A stretch of 64,000 nt of DNA, taken from the NCBI RefSeq assembly GCF_016595525.1, contig NZ_JAENII010000002.1, positions 62,001-126,000 of the forward strand, given 5' to 3'. This DNA is from Haloferula rosea. GTDB taxonomy: Bacteria > Verrucomicrobiota > Verrucomicrobiia > Verrucomicrobiales > Akkermansiaceae. Shown in pieces: positions 33,593 through 43,900 of this stretch. The notes beneath the pieces were generated by a model. The model did not search any database and was not told the DNA's origin. It saw only the letters and a program-made list of their open reading frames with translations. Both the position numbers and the translations under genes were made by a program. Numbering within the stretch: position 1 is the first letter of the stretch; each line of letters opens with the position of its first letter.

Positions 33593-34201
33593 CGACACCA
33601 GAATGATCAAGCGATGGCCAGTTTCAAGTTGGATTCACGTCTTCACAGAGTGTTCAAAGTAGAGTGCGATGGATGGTGAACTGTCCAGTGAATGAGTGTG
33701 CAACCGCGAGGTCTCGGATGATCGAGCTCGGGTGATTGCTCAATGCTGTTAGGCTGCGGTCTCCCAGGCGAGGTTGTCGGATTGGTTCATTGGTGCCCGC
33801 CGAGTGGAGCGCGTTGACGAGTGGGTGGGCCTCCTGCTCTGTGTGGAGGGGACGGGGCGCTTGCACCAGCGGTCTAGGGAGCAAGAAGTGGTAGCGGGTT
33901 TCTTGAGGCCAGCTGGGAACCCACAACCCTTCACTTCACCGGAGGGACGCGCCAAGGGAATAATGATCTCAGCGCGTCGGGGGCCTGGTTGCTCGCTGCT
34001 TTGCGCTGATTGCCCTGCAATGTTCGAGCGGTCCCAGCCCGGTTTGGCGATTCTCGAAACCCAGTTCCTGGCTTTGATTGCTTGACGGCTGTGGGGTGGT
34101 GCCGTTTGATTACTCCAATGGTGCAGCGGATGGGTATTTTCATGATTGCCCATCCCGTCAGGTTTCTACCGTAGATCGCTGCCTCAAAACCTACACAATC
34201 C
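33593..34201. other. Intergenic region upstream of the Gfo/Idh gene and pseudopilin
   Basis: About 600 bp between divergent genes. Frames of up to about 134 codons exist on both strands (for example minus 33749-34153), but they are mutually antisense, rich in Pro/Arg/Ser and have no motif I recognise. I see no clear repeat, RNA or insertion sequence. The distal part should hold the pseudopilin promoter and the proximal part the oxidoreductase promoter. Confidence 0.5.
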
Positions 34202-34924
34202 ATGAAAAACAACCCAGATGATAAAAGGTTTAAGCAGACGGGCGTCGGTTCGCTGAGACGGCCTGGGGTGACCCTTCTTGAGCTAATGATCGGGATCGTG
34301 ATCATCGTGGTACTTGCGGCCCTCTCGCTTCCACTGGCGCGCAAGATGAACGGGGCGGCCGAGGCCGCAACCTGCATGTCGAACGTGCGACAGGTGGGCG
34401 GCGCGATCTTGATGTATGCAGGTGACAACCACCAGAGGTTGCCTCCCTTGCAGCCTGCGTTCGATCGTGAGTTGGGCAAGCGACCTCCGATCTGGACGGT
34501 TTATCTCGCGAACAAGGGCTATCTTTGGGATGGCGTGGGAACGCTGCCTTGCGGCACCGGTGTTTGGACCTGTCCTAGCTGTGATTTCATGTCCGATGCC
34601 TATGGAGGCTACGGCGTCGTTGAAGGAAGCATCTTCGTCTACGAGGAGATGCGCCCGGAGGGGGTCAGGGAGCCAGGATCGCTGCGTCTCAACCGGATCA
34701 AGCGGCCGGCTAGTACTTGGTTGGTGGGGGATACTTCTCCAAGTGCCGACGAGTTGAACAAAGGTTGGTATGCCCTGTGGCCGAACCCATCTCGATGGAG
34801 TGGTCACGGACCGGCAGCGCGACATGGGGGAAAGGTCAATGTGTGCATGGCGGATGGCCATGCCGAAGCACTAACCGTCAGGGAGATTGCCGAGCGCGAG
34901 ATCACCTTCGATGTGATCCGGTGA
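34202..34924 (+). CDS. Type II-secretion-like pseudopilin with H-X9-DG motif
   Basis: A 240-aa protein with a prepilin-type leader: Arg-Arg-Pro-Gly22, then Val-Thr-Leu-Leu-Glu27-Leu and a hydrophobic helix (about 23-47). Cleavage would fall after Gly22, with Glu at +5. The globular part has two Cys (Thr-Cys-Pro-Ser-Cys) and near the C-terminus the H-X9-DG motif (about residues 208-219). That motif marks the DUF1559-like pseudopilins expanded in Planctomycetota and Verrucomicrobiota. It stands alone between divergent and convergent neighbours, so its secretion apparatus must be encoded elsewhere; the secretin at 15549-18029 is one candidate. Confidence 0.87.
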   Translation: MKNNPDDKRFKQTGVGSLRRPGVTLLELMIGIVIIVVLAALSLPLARKMNGAAEAATCMSNVRQVGGAILMYAGDNHQRLPPLQPAFDRELGKRPPIWTVYLANKGYLWDGVGTLPCGTGVWTCPSCDFMSDAYGGYGVVEGSIFVYEEMRPEGVREPGSLRLNRIKRPASTWLVGDTSPSADELNKGWYALWPNPSRWSGHGPAARHGGKVNVCMADGHAEALTVREIAEREITFDVIR

Positions 34925-35159
34925 TCAGTTGTGGAATCAGAGGATCGAGCCCCGGCCATCCGGCAGGAGAGTAGTGTATCCGTTGCAGCTGGATGCGGCG
35001 AACGACCTTGGTGAATCAGCGCCTGCTCAGAAGCTTCTGTGTAATCTCGTAGACCCGAATAATTCTCCCGCCATGGAGTGTCAGTGGATCGCTGTCCTCT
35101 CAATTATCAATCGCCAAAGCTAAGGGCCAAGGAGGAGTTAGCCCACCCAAGCTTCAGTT

Positions 35160-36611
35160 TTACGGACTCTTCCGATGACTTGGGGTGTTCACGATCCTCT
35201 GCAGTTCCTTCCTCAACCGACTGACCAGTTCGGGGTGGGCGGTGACTTGGTTAACCTGCTCAGATGAGTCCTTGATCATGTCGTAGAGCTGCTCTTCAGG
35301 CTCGTCCAATGCCTTGGGAGGGTCCTCAGAAAAGCCACCTGAACCAGCCTTCGAGATGAATTTCCAGCGGCCGGAGCGGATGATCATGGTATCCTTTCGT
35401 GCCGCCTTCATGACCAGCGCTGGCCGCACCGATTGATTGGCGTCTTGGCTACCATCAAGCAGGGGCAGAAAGCTGAAGCTGTCCGGACCTGCTTCGTCTG
35501 GAAGGCTGAGACCAAGAATGTCGGAGAACGTTGCCAATAGATCGGTGAAGCCGATCGTTTGTGAACATTGCGAGTTCGGGTTCACTGCTCCAGGCCAGCG
35601 GACCAGGAAGGGCACTCGGTGTCCTCCTTCCCAGGCGTCACCCTTCATGCCCCGAAGGCCTCCAACGGCGTCGTGATCGAACTTATCGACATCCTTCTCA
35701 TACCAAACCGGGCCATTGTCTGACGTGAAAAGGATCAAGGAATCGTCAACCATGTCGGCCTTGTGCAACGCGTCGAATACGCGTCCGACCTCATGATCCA
35801 CCATCGCGACAAAGTCGCCGTAAAGTCCGGCACCGCTCGAACCGATGAACTGTTCGTCAGGAAGCCAAGGTGTGTGTGGTCCCGTCAGGGCGAGGTAAAG
35901 GAAGAGTGGCTTGCGTTCGGGTGGTTCGCTGGCTGCATGCCTGCTGATGATGCTGCAGGCATTATCGGTGAGAGTGGTCAACACGGTCGATAGATCCAGT
36001 CCCGGAGCACAGCCACCTTCCCGCCAGAACTTGCCCTGTATCGGCGACCAGTCTTTCGATCTGCTTGCCCGGATGTCGTCCGTCGGCGGAGCGACCGGCC
36101 TGTCGTTACGGATGAAGAAATAGGGTGGAATGTCGGTGGATGCCCTGAGTCCGAAGAACTCGTCGAATCCGCAGTCGACCGGACCACCGGGAAGAGGTCG
36201 GTCGTAGCCTTGTTCTTCAAATCCGAGATGCCACTTTCCGACCATACTGGTGTGGTATCCGTGCTCTTTGAGCAGGCTCGCGAGGGTCATCTGACCCGTC
36301 TCGATCAAGGCATGCTTTGGCCATCTGGTGACGTCTGTGCGAAAGGGGTAGCGGCCAGTCATCAAGCCGTAGCGTGAGGGGTGACAGAGTGGGCCGGCAG
36401 CGTGGGCATCCGTGAACCTCATTCCCTCTTTGGCGAGACGGTCGATGTGAGGTGTCGGGATCTTCGATCGAGGATTGTAGCAACCCACGTCGCCGTAGCC
36501 CATGTCGTCTGCGAGAATGACGATGATGTTTGGTGATCGGGCGGTGACCGTGGACTCTGCGAGGAATATCAGCACAAGAAGCCGCAGAGCCTGAGGGACG
36601 AAAAAGTTCAT
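35160..36611 (-). CDS. Exported arylsulfatase-type sulfatase (S1)
   Basis: A 483-aa formylglycine sulfatase with a signal peptide (about 1-24). Metal-binding Asp35-Asp36 stands in Leu-Ala-Asp-Asp-Met-Gly-Tyr. The modified Cys76 is in Cys-His-Pro-Ser-Arg, followed by Leu-Met-Thr-Gly-Arg. Further landmarks are Gly-Lys-Trp-His-Leu-Gly and Phe-Thr-Ser-Asp-Asn-Gly-Pro. It removes sulfate esters, probably from an algal or host glycan, and needs an anaerobic (anSME) or FGE maturase not found here. It is the last gene of the minus-strand glycan operon, 37 bp after another sulfatase. Confidence 0.94.
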   Translation of the reverse strand: MNFFVPQALRLLVLIFLAESTVTARSPNIIVILADDMGYGDVGCYNPRSKIPTPHIDRLAKEGMRFTDAHAAGPLCHPSRYGLMTGRYPFRTDVTRWPKHALIETGQMTLASLLKEHGYHTSMVGKWHLGFEEQGYDRPLPGGPVDCGFDEFFGLRASTDIPPYFFIRNDRPVAPPTDDIRASRSKDWSPIQGKFWREGGCAPGLDLSTVLTTLTDNACSIISRHAASEPPERKPLFLYLALTGPHTPWLPDEQFIGSSGAGLYGDFVAMVDHEVGRVFDALHKADMVDDSLILFTSDNGPVWYEKDVDKFDHDAVGGLRGMKGDAWEGGHRVPFLVRWPGAVNPNSQCSQTIGFTDLLATFSDILGLSLPDEAGPDSFSFLPLLDGSQDANQSVRPALVMKAARKDTMIIRSGRWKFISKAGSGGFSEDPPKALDEPEEQLYDMIKDSSEQVNQVTAHPELVSRLRKELQRIVNTPSHRKSP

Positions 36612-36648
36612 GCTTTGAAGTGGTGGGAAGTTGCTTGATTGGCACGAG

Positions 36649-38121
36649 CTAGCGTTTTTCGGGGAAACCCTTTGCGAGTAGTGCCTTCAAGCGCTTCACA
36701 AGTTCCGCACGCTCCGGGTTGCCACCGAGGTTGTAATACTCTCCCGAGTCGTCCTGATGATCATAGAGTTCGATTCCCTTTTCACCGTGCGGACCCCATT
36801 CCGTGTAACGCCAGCGGGCGGTTCGCACACTCCTTCCGACGGTGCTTCCCCGATTGACCTGAGAGTAGGCGGCGGCTTTGCCCGGTTTGCTTGGATCGTC
36901 CAGAACCGGGCGCAAGCTCTGACCCGAAAGTTTATGCGGAGGCTCCAGACCGGCGTAATCGATCAGGGTTGGATAAAGGTCGACGAACTCGATGAGTGCT
37001 TCAGTTGGTTCTCCCATTCCCTTTGCCCCCGGAACCCATGCGATCATCGGTGCACGCGCGCCGAGTTCGTGAACGGTGACCTTATTCCACCACCCGTGCT
37101 CTCCGAGATGGTAGCCATGATCTCCGATGAGAATCACCATTGTATTGCTCCATAGATCCAAACGGTCCAAGGACTCGAAGACTCTTCCAAGTTGTGCGTC
37201 GGCGAAGCTGACACAGGCCTGATAGGCACGCTTGAACTCCCGGCGCTCCTTGGCAGTGAAGGAAGAGAAGTCTTTAGCATTGGGGATGGCGTATTGGACT
37301 TGCCGGCTCTTGTCGCTTGGCTCTTCGGGGAGTTTGGTCGAATCCTCGGGATAGAGGTCGAAGTATTTTGCTGGTGCGATGAACGGGTCGTGAGGCTTGT
37401 GCAATCCAAGTGCGAGGAAGAACGGTTGACCATGGCGTTCTTCGAGAATCCGCAGAGCCTCGCTGGTGTTCAGCCCATCGGCCTGACCATTGTCATCACC
37501 CTCAGCAGCGAGCCATTTGCACCAAGGGAGTCGCCCGTTTGTAAGGTCCCTGCCGACACCGGTCTTGCCGATCTTCGGGGCATTCCGCATCCCGTCGTAG
37601 AAATGATCCCATGAGAGTGGATCTTCAAAAAGCACGGGACGGGCTTCCTCATCCTGACCCAGGTGGAAGATCTTGCCGATTCCTGCCGTGTAGTAGCCGT
37701 TCTGACGAAAGAGCTGAGGCAGGCTGACGGTGTCGGGCAGTTTGGTTCTGAAGGGGACCTTGTTCGAAACAACGCCGCTCTCATCCGGTCGCAGGCCTGA
37801 GAGAAATGATGAACGGCTCGGATTGCAAACCGGGTACTGGGCGTAGGCACGATGGCAAAGCATTCCCATCGCGGCGAGTCGGTCGAAGTTGGGCGAAACC
37901 ACCTCGCTGACACCATAGCATGCAAGTTCGGGCCTCAGATCATCCACCACGATGAAGAGGACGTTGAGCGGCTCATCGGTCTTCTCTGTTTCAACAGCGT
38001 GAGTAGATAGGGTGACGCTGAAAGCCAGTGCGATGATCGATCCCGTGGTTCTGATCGCTTTGATTGGCCATGGGGTCGTCTCAGGGAGGCTGGGGAGCCG
38101 GGTGCCGGATGGTCGTTTCAT
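36649..38121 (-). CDS. Exported iduronate-2-sulfatase-like sulfatase (S1)
   Basis: A 490-aa sulfatase with a late-starting hydrophobic leader (about residues 22-42). Asp60-Asp61 is in Val-Val-Asp-Asp-Leu-Arg-Pro. The catalytic Cys99 stands in Val-Cys-Asn-Pro-Ser-Arg-Ser-Ser. The Val-Asp-Asp-Leu-Arg-Pro-Glu-Leu start, the Gly-Lys-Ile-Phe-His segment and the Leu-Gly-Leu-His-Lys-Pro-His segment are typical of the iduronate-2-sulfatase-like branch. Members of that branch act on several sulfated sugars, so this does not prove iduronate. It lies within the operon, 60 bp after the GH71/99-like gene. Confidence 0.92.
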   Translation of the reverse strand: MKRPSGTRLPSLPETTPWPIKAIRTTGSIIALAFSVTLSTHAVETEKTDEPLNVLFIVVDDLRPELACYGVSEVVSPNFDRLAAMGMLCHRAYAQYPVCNPSRSSFLSGLRPDESGVVSNKVPFRTKLPDTVSLPQLFRQNGYYTAGIGKIFHLGQDEEARPVLFEDPLSWDHFYDGMRNAPKIGKTGVGRDLTNGRLPWCKWLAAEGDDNGQADGLNTSEALRILEERHGQPFFLALGLHKPHDPFIAPAKYFDLYPEDSTKLPEEPSDKSRQVQYAIPNAKDFSSFTAKERREFKRAYQACVSFADAQLGRVFESLDRLDLWSNTMVILIGDHGYHLGEHGWWNKVTVHELGARAPMIAWVPGAKGMGEPTEALIEFVDLYPTLIDYAGLEPPHKLSGQSLRPVLDDPSKPGKAAAYSQVNRGSTVGRSVRTARWRYTEWGPHGEKGIELYDHQDDSGEYYNLGGNPERAELVKRLKALLAKGFPEKR

Positions 38122-38181
38122 GGGTGGATCGAAAGACTGAAGAGTGGATCTGGGGCCGGGTGCTGTTGGGGACGGAGGGAA

Positions 38182-39483
38182 CTACTCAGGTATGGCCTTG
38201 CTTGGGCTGATTTCGCCACGGATGAGTTGACCTGCTTTTTCGGCAAGCCGCAGGTAGTGATCGGATGGAAGGCCTTCCATGCCCAGCAGCCTTGCGCCAT
38301 TGCCGGTGGGGGGAGTATCAGTGCATTTGAAGATAGCGGTTCCCTCGTCGACTTCGTCAAACATGGCGACATAGATCATGCTGGCCCCTGCTTCCCGGCA
38401 TGCCAGGACCTGATCCCACATGAACCTTCCCTTAAGGCGGGGGATGGCGTTCAGTTCTCCCTTGTTCTGATTGTGCCAACTGAATCCGGGGAAGACGACA
38501 GGCATGTAGGTGATGCTGTGTTCCTTGGCCCAGATGATGTCCGGTGCCCAGTGGTTCTTGGCATGCCTCTGCACGCCTTTGAGATTACCGAACCTTCCGA
38601 CACTCCAAGGACTGAGGATATCCGCCAATAGGAGCACTTCGTGAAGTCTGTCGTCGGTGAGAGCATCGCGTTCTCTGGTGCGCCAGCCAGTGGGAATGCC
38701 CAGCATGATGCTGCAGCCATCGGCTTTCAGTTTACGTATCAATCGTTCACCTGCCTGGAGGTCAGGTCGACGTTTCGCGTCGTCCTTGAAACCTACGCCC
38801 CAAATCGTGACCAAGGGCTTGCCTTCATGATGCTGATAGGCCGGATCATCGGTGATCTCCATTCTCTGACGCAGCATTCTCCAGTCGGAGAATACGGTCT
38901 CCACTGCTCCTTCACGGATCCCGCTGAGGTCATACATCACCGAGTAGGTCCGGCCATGACGGTTCGCGCCTTCGCGGGCGCTCGACAAGACCATGTCCTT
39001 GTGGTGGCGCAGATCAGCGTGATTGAGCCCATTGGCAAATCGCTGGATGAACGCACCATCAATCCCATATTGCTGCATCCATTGGAAATGCCGCAGGACT
39101 GTTCGCCGGTCATAGGAAGAGAACACCGTTGCCGGCGTCCCCCGATCATCGAGGAAACCCGTCTCATAGAGCTCGTCATCGGCGAACTCCGAGACGTCAG
39201 GCCACATGTCGACGCCGATGTTATCTGGAGCAAATGGCTGCCTTCGGTTCTTGGCCCAATGGGTCCATCCGAGGTCGGCGCCGTCGCCCTCGCAGTTGAA
39301 CCATCCTTGATAGCCGGTCATTACCTTGCCTTCAAGGGTCGTCGGGTCCGTGCCGCGGATGCTTGGCCCCGTGTAGGGTTGAAGAATCCCGGTATCGGCC
39401 TCCTTTGAGAAAGTGTTGAGCGCTAGCAGGCATGTCATCCCAACTGCGAAGAGCGGATTCATGCTGGAGTTGGATGCCTTCAT
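38182..39483 (-). CDS. Exported GH71/99-like glycoside hydrolase
   Basis: A 433-aa protein from the ATG at 39483, with a leader (about residues 9-27). The barrel region shows Gly-Tyr-Gln-Gly-Trp-Phe, Trp-Pro-Asp-Val-Ser-Glu, His-Phe-Gln-Trp-Met-Gln-Gln-Tyr-Gly-Ile-Asp-Gly, Met-Tyr-Asp-Leu-Ser-Gly and Phe-Pro-Gly-Phe-Ser-Trp. This is the GH71/99-like clan, whose characterised GH99 members are endo-alpha-mannosidases and mannanases and GH71 members alpha-1,3-glucanases. Product specificity is not readable. It is a close paralogue of the C-terminal domain of the fusion protein at 56392-59220, which supports both acting on the same glycan. Confidence 0.87.
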   Translation of the reverse strand: MKASNSSMNPLFAVGMTCLLALNTFSKEADTGILQPYTGPSIRGTDPTTLEGKVMTGYQGWFNCEGDGADLGWTHWAKNRRQPFAPDNIGVDMWPDVSEFADDELYETGFLDDRGTPATVFSSYDRRTVLRHFQWMQQYGIDGAFIQRFANGLNHADLRHHKDMVLSSAREGANRHGRTYSVMYDLSGIREGAVETVFSDWRMLRQRMEITDDPAYQHHEGKPLVTIWGVGFKDDAKRRPDLQAGERLIRKLKADGCSIMLGIPTGWRTRERDALTDDRLHEVLLLADILSPWSVGRFGNLKGVQRHAKNHWAPDIIWAKEHSITYMPVVFPGFSWHNQNKGELNAIPRLKGRFMWDQVLACREAGASMIYVAMFDEVDEGTAIFKCTDTPPTGNGARLLGMEGLPSDHYLRLAEKAGQLIRGEISPSKAIPE

Positions 39484-39551
39484 CGACGTGGGAGGCTGGT
39501 TCTCATCAGGGTCGTGGCGCCAGATGGCTGGAAGGGTGCCATGGCTTTGAG

Positions 39552-40910
39552 TCATGTGAGGTCGGGTTCCCAGCCAGTGCGATATTCGCGTTTCAGAAAT
39601 GCCCGCACTTCGGGGAGCCCACGTGCTTCCATACGCTCCATGTCCCAATCGATTTTCTTTCCGACCCGCACCGCGAGGTTTCCAGCAAGGACCATTTCGG
39701 TAAGTGGTCCGGCGTGGTCCTCGAAGTTTGAGACCGGTTTGGGGCCTTCCCCACGGATTGCACGGCAGAGTTCCTGGGTGGGTCCACCTTTCACACGGGC
39801 GTAGACCTTCTTGATCGTTCGAGCCTTTTTCTTCAGTTCAGCAGGGAAAAGAATGGGTGCCGTGTTGCAGTAGGCGTCGTTGAAGAAGATCGTACCCTCG
39901 GTGCCGACGAAGACCTGACCGAACTCGCTGTTCAGTTTGAGGTCTTTCGGAAGACCGGGGGGACGCACGAATTCCTTGTCCGTATTCGGATCGGCGACTC
40001 CGTCTTGCCAGATGATCTTGACGGGTCCGCGTTCTCCTTTCGTGGGAAAGTCGTAGACGATGGTGGCACGCTTCGGTGCCATCGTTTCATCAAACTCCGA
40101 TACTTTGCTGGCTTCGACCACGAAGTCTCCTTTCAAGTCGAGTGCCCAGAAGGCCGAGTTCATGCTGTGGCAGCCGATGTCACCGAGGGCCCCGCATCCG
40201 TAGTCCCAGAAGCCCCGCCATTTGAACGGATGGATTTCCGGGGTGTAGGGACGCTCGGTAGCGCAGCTTCCCTGCCATACCTCCCAGTTGATTGTGTCAG
40301 GCACCGGGCTTCCGGGGAAAGTCAGGCCCGTCCCTTGGGGCCAGATCGGACGGTTGGTCCAGTAGTAAACCTCCTTCACTTCGCCGATCAGTCCGGCTTC
40401 AATCCATTCCCGGAGCAAGCGGGTTCCCTGCATGGTTGCCCCTTGGTTTCCCATGACGGTCAGAACACCCTTCTCCTTGGCGAATTTCGCCAGTGCGCGG
40501 GTTTCCCAAAGGGTGTTGCACATTGGTTTTTGGACCATGACGGGCTTGCCATGCTTGATTGCTTCGCAGGCGATCGGGAAGTGCATGTGATCCGGGGTGG
40601 ATACGGTCACCACGTCGATCTGATCAGCAACTTCAGCGAACATTTCCCGGTAGTCCGAGAAGTAGGGTGCTTCAGGAAATCTGGTAATCGCTTTCCGGGC
40701 CTGATTCTTGTCGACATCGCAAAGGAAGCTCACGCGATTGCCTGGGGCGATTTCGGAAATGTCACTCCATCCTTTGCCTCCGCAACCAATGGCGGCGACA
40801 TGGAGTTCGTTGAGCTTTTTTTCCTGCCCTAGCAGGAGGTTCGGTGCGAATGCGCTGCCAGCGAGTGCGGTGGCGGATCTGATGAAGTTTCGTCGGGATG
40901 GATTCTGCAT
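39552..40910 (-). CDS. Tat-exported Gfo/Idh/MocA-family oxidoreductase of the glycan operon
   Basis: A 452-aa protein with a Tat signal (Ser5-Arg6-Arg7-Asn-Phe-Ile, hydrophobic to about residue 28). The NAD(P)-binding domain begins Val-Ala-Ala-Ile-Gly-Cys-Gly-Gly-Lys-Gly. The motif Val-Gln-Lys-Pro-Met-Cys is the Glu-Lys-Pro signature with Gln in place of Glu. The alpha/beta domain has Tyr-Gly-Cys-Gly-Ala-Leu-Gly-Asp-Ile-Gly-Cys-His. Placement between the lyase-like and hydrolase genes suggests it modifies a sugar released from the same glycan, in the periplasm. It is not closely similar to the copy at 32303. Confidence 0.9.
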   Translation of the reverse strand: MQNPSRRNFIRSATALAGSAFAPNLLLGQEKKLNELHVAAIGCGGKGWSDISEIAPGNRVSFLCDVDKNQARKAITRFPEAPYFSDYREMFAEVADQIDVVTVSTPDHMHFPIACEAIKHGKPVMVQKPMCNTLWETRALAKFAKEKGVLTVMGNQGATMQGTRLLREWIEAGLIGEVKEVYYWTNRPIWPQGTGLTFPGSPVPDTINWEVWQGSCATERPYTPEIHPFKWRGFWDYGCGALGDIGCHSMNSAFWALDLKGDFVVEASKVSEFDETMAPKRATIVYDFPTKGERGPVKIIWQDGVADPNTDKEFVRPPGLPKDLKLNSEFGQVFVGTEGTIFFNDAYCNTAPILFPAELKKKARTIKKVYARVKGGPTQELCRAIRGEGPKPVSNFEDHAGPLTEMVLAGNLAVRVGKKIDWDMERMEARGLPEVRAFLKREYRTGWEPDLT

Positions 40911-40955
40911 GATGAAGTTCGGGATGATCAGAGTTCTAGAAGAATGAAAGGGAGA

Positions 40956-43900
40956 TCAGGGGTCAGGGTAAGCTACGGTGAGTCTGAAGAAGCGGGCCCC
41001 CGTGGCCGCCGGCAGCTCAAAGATGATTTGGTCGTAGTAGATGTCGTGCGGTTCCAGGTCGATCTGAGTGAGATTTGTTTCCTGCCATGAGCCGTCGGTT
41101 AGATCGTGGCTGGCTTCGATCTGGTAGATCAAAAGAGGGTCGCCCTTCCTGATCAGGTGACTCAGGGTGAGGGGGCTTGTTGTTGAGATGCCGGGAGCGA
41201 TCCCACGGTTGGATGCATCCGTAGGGTCTCCGTTGAATGCGTATTCGTAAAAGTTGCTTCGTCCATCTTTATCGTGGTCGTGATCGCTGGTGCCAATATC
41301 GGCTCCCCAGGTGTCCGCCCACACTTCATAGCCTGTTGTTGGTGGGGTCGCGGTGACCTTTGTGATGTTGGACTCGAGGTCGTATTCGACGAATACTGTG
41401 CCGGTGCTGCCGTAGCCGGTTATCTTCCCTGCGGTGACGTAGTTGTTGATGTCGATGGTGCGATCTCCCGGTAGCGTCATGGAGCCGACCTCGATATCGA
41501 TCACCGATGCCCCCTTGATCGATGCGGTGGGGTGAAGATCAGAAAGCATCAGGGTGCCTCCGTCGGAGATGCGGACCGAGCCTGTGCCATCGATCCAACC
41601 GAGGCCAAGTTGACCCGCGACGGTCACCGTGCCCCCCTCAATCTCCAGAGAACCGTTTGATGGATTGTGGAAGCCTATCCAGAGGTGGTCCTCCACAGAA
41701 AGGGTGGCCCCCGAAGTGACCTTCACCGTGGCATCCCGGTTATATCCCACTGCCGTCCATCGGGTTTGCCCATAGGGATCGAGGCCGGCGACAAGATGAG
41801 CCCCGGATGCGAGTGTGAGAAGGTTTCCATTCAATGTGCCATTGTCTCCTGCCACGAGCTGGGCAACCGTTGCAGGTGCGTCCAGCGTGCACGCAGCAGC
41901 ACCCTCTACGTTGAACACCACCTTGAGGTGCTGGGCTTGATCAATCGGAGCCACGTTGCCCGTCCAGTGAGTGTCGACGCCCCAGGCTTCGGCTCCGGTC
42001 GCATTCCATACCGTAGCCGTCGGTTCCGGTGGAGTGCCCGTGATCGTGGTTTTGCCAGCGTTGGTGATGTCGAAGTCGAAGGAAGGAAGCGCGGTTCCAG
42101 CATGAGTTGTGAGCCATCCCTCTTCGATGTAGTGGGTGAGAAGTTCCCGATGATCCCCATCGAGGATGAGCAGGCCGTCGGTGAGGTCGAGACTTCCACC
42201 TTCGCTCATGGAGAGTGCCGTGGCGGACAGGGACCCAGCAGAGAGGATGACTGTGCCCGTTGATCCAGGGAAGGGGGCAATGACAAGGCTGCCGACGATA
42301 TTTGTGTTGCCCCCGTTCACGCGGAAAAATCCTTGGCCATCGTATCCAACAAACAGGTCGCCTCCGCAGGTCGCTTGCCCATCGTTGATGTCGAGGGTGC
42401 CGGCGTGGTTGGCGTCGTCACCCAGGATGATCCATTCAACCGTGTTCAATGAGCCGCCATCGATCAGAAGGGGAGACGTTGCGATTGCCGTGGTGCCGAT
42501 GTTGAGATTCCTTGATGTGGCTGAAGTTTCCGGGTGGATCACGGGAGGCGTCGAGGATTGATCGTTTACCACGGCCGAAACAGTTCCATCAGGATGTTGG
42601 TTGGTCCAGTTGCCATCACTGTTCCAATCGTCGTTTCCCTCGGCATTGGTCCATATGGTGTCGGTTCCTGAAGGCGCTTCATCGATACGGAGGTTCGCGA
42701 TGCTTGTCACATTGGACGTGTTTGCCGGCATCTGACCGGGGACGGTGTTGATGATGTTGCCTGTGAATGTCGCCGATGCCGACGGATCGATGATGAGGTA
42801 TGGCCGTCCATTGGGAAGGTGGTTTCTCAGGTTGCCACCGATGTTCGTGAGTGAGGCGTCATCCTGAAGCTTGAAGGTTCCGGCCTGCCCGCCGGGAGCG
42901 ATATGGAAGAGTTGCAACTCAACGTCCCCGTCTCTGAGTACGGAGCTGAATTGATGAGAACCCCAACCGGCAAGACTGAACATGGTGAAAGGTCGATCCA
43001 GTGAGGTCCCGGTTTCGAGATAGCGACCGGCCGTTGCGTTGACGGTAACGATTTGCGAATTAATCGGTGCTAGATCGCTGCCGCCAACTTGCTCGATGAG
43101 CATGGCAATGGTGCATTGATCGACGCCCATTCCGAGGCAGTGGCCGGATGGACCACCCGTGCCTTCAGCGACGAGATGAAATCCCCTTGCCCCTCCAAAG
43201 ACAAAGTTCTGGTGGAGAACCTGCCCCGTCATGTCCCCGAAAAGGTAAGGGGTCGCGTCCCGCCAAAGGATTTCATGGATGTCGTCCGCGGTATCGAACG
43301 GGATGCTTTCGTAGTAGTTTCCGGCGTGGGTGTAGGCGGATGGATTGAGTTGGCAATTGTGGATCTGTCCGTCGGTCGTTCCGTTTCCGACATGAATGCC
43401 GGTCTTGAGCGCTGTGGAGAAGATGTAGTCGATGTAGTGCCGGTCACACCGATGGGTCGCGAGATCGAGGAGTTGGTAGGGGATCGTTGCCGACAGGTTC
43501 AGGACGTGGATGTCGGGTCCCAATCCCCGCAGAAGGTAAGGGTAAGGGACCTTGCCGTAGTTCACGGCATCATTCTCATCATGAATTTGATCCGGATAGT
43601 GAAACGAGATTCCGCGCAATCCAGACCCACCTTCGAGTTGGATGAAGGGGGTGCCGTCGGCGTTGTCGTACCCCGAATGAATGTTGAGCAAACTACCCTT
43701 GACCTTGGTGTCGTGAGGAAGATCGAAGACACCCCGCAATTCCACTCCGCCAGGGATTACGAGAGGGCTGTTCATCCGGTAGGTGCCCCCCGGAACGAAT
43801 ACTGTGCCACCACCTTGATTCGCGGCTGCGGTGAGCGCGGCTTGGAAAGCGGGGGCATCGTCCGCGATGCCGTCGCCAACAGCCTGGTACGGTAGATCCG

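Noticed and set aside
33749-34153. 134-codon minus-strand frame as a small gene or transposase remnant
   Set aside because: Composition is typical of a random frame, an opposite-strand frame overlaps it, and no transposase motif or terminal inverted repeat is seen.
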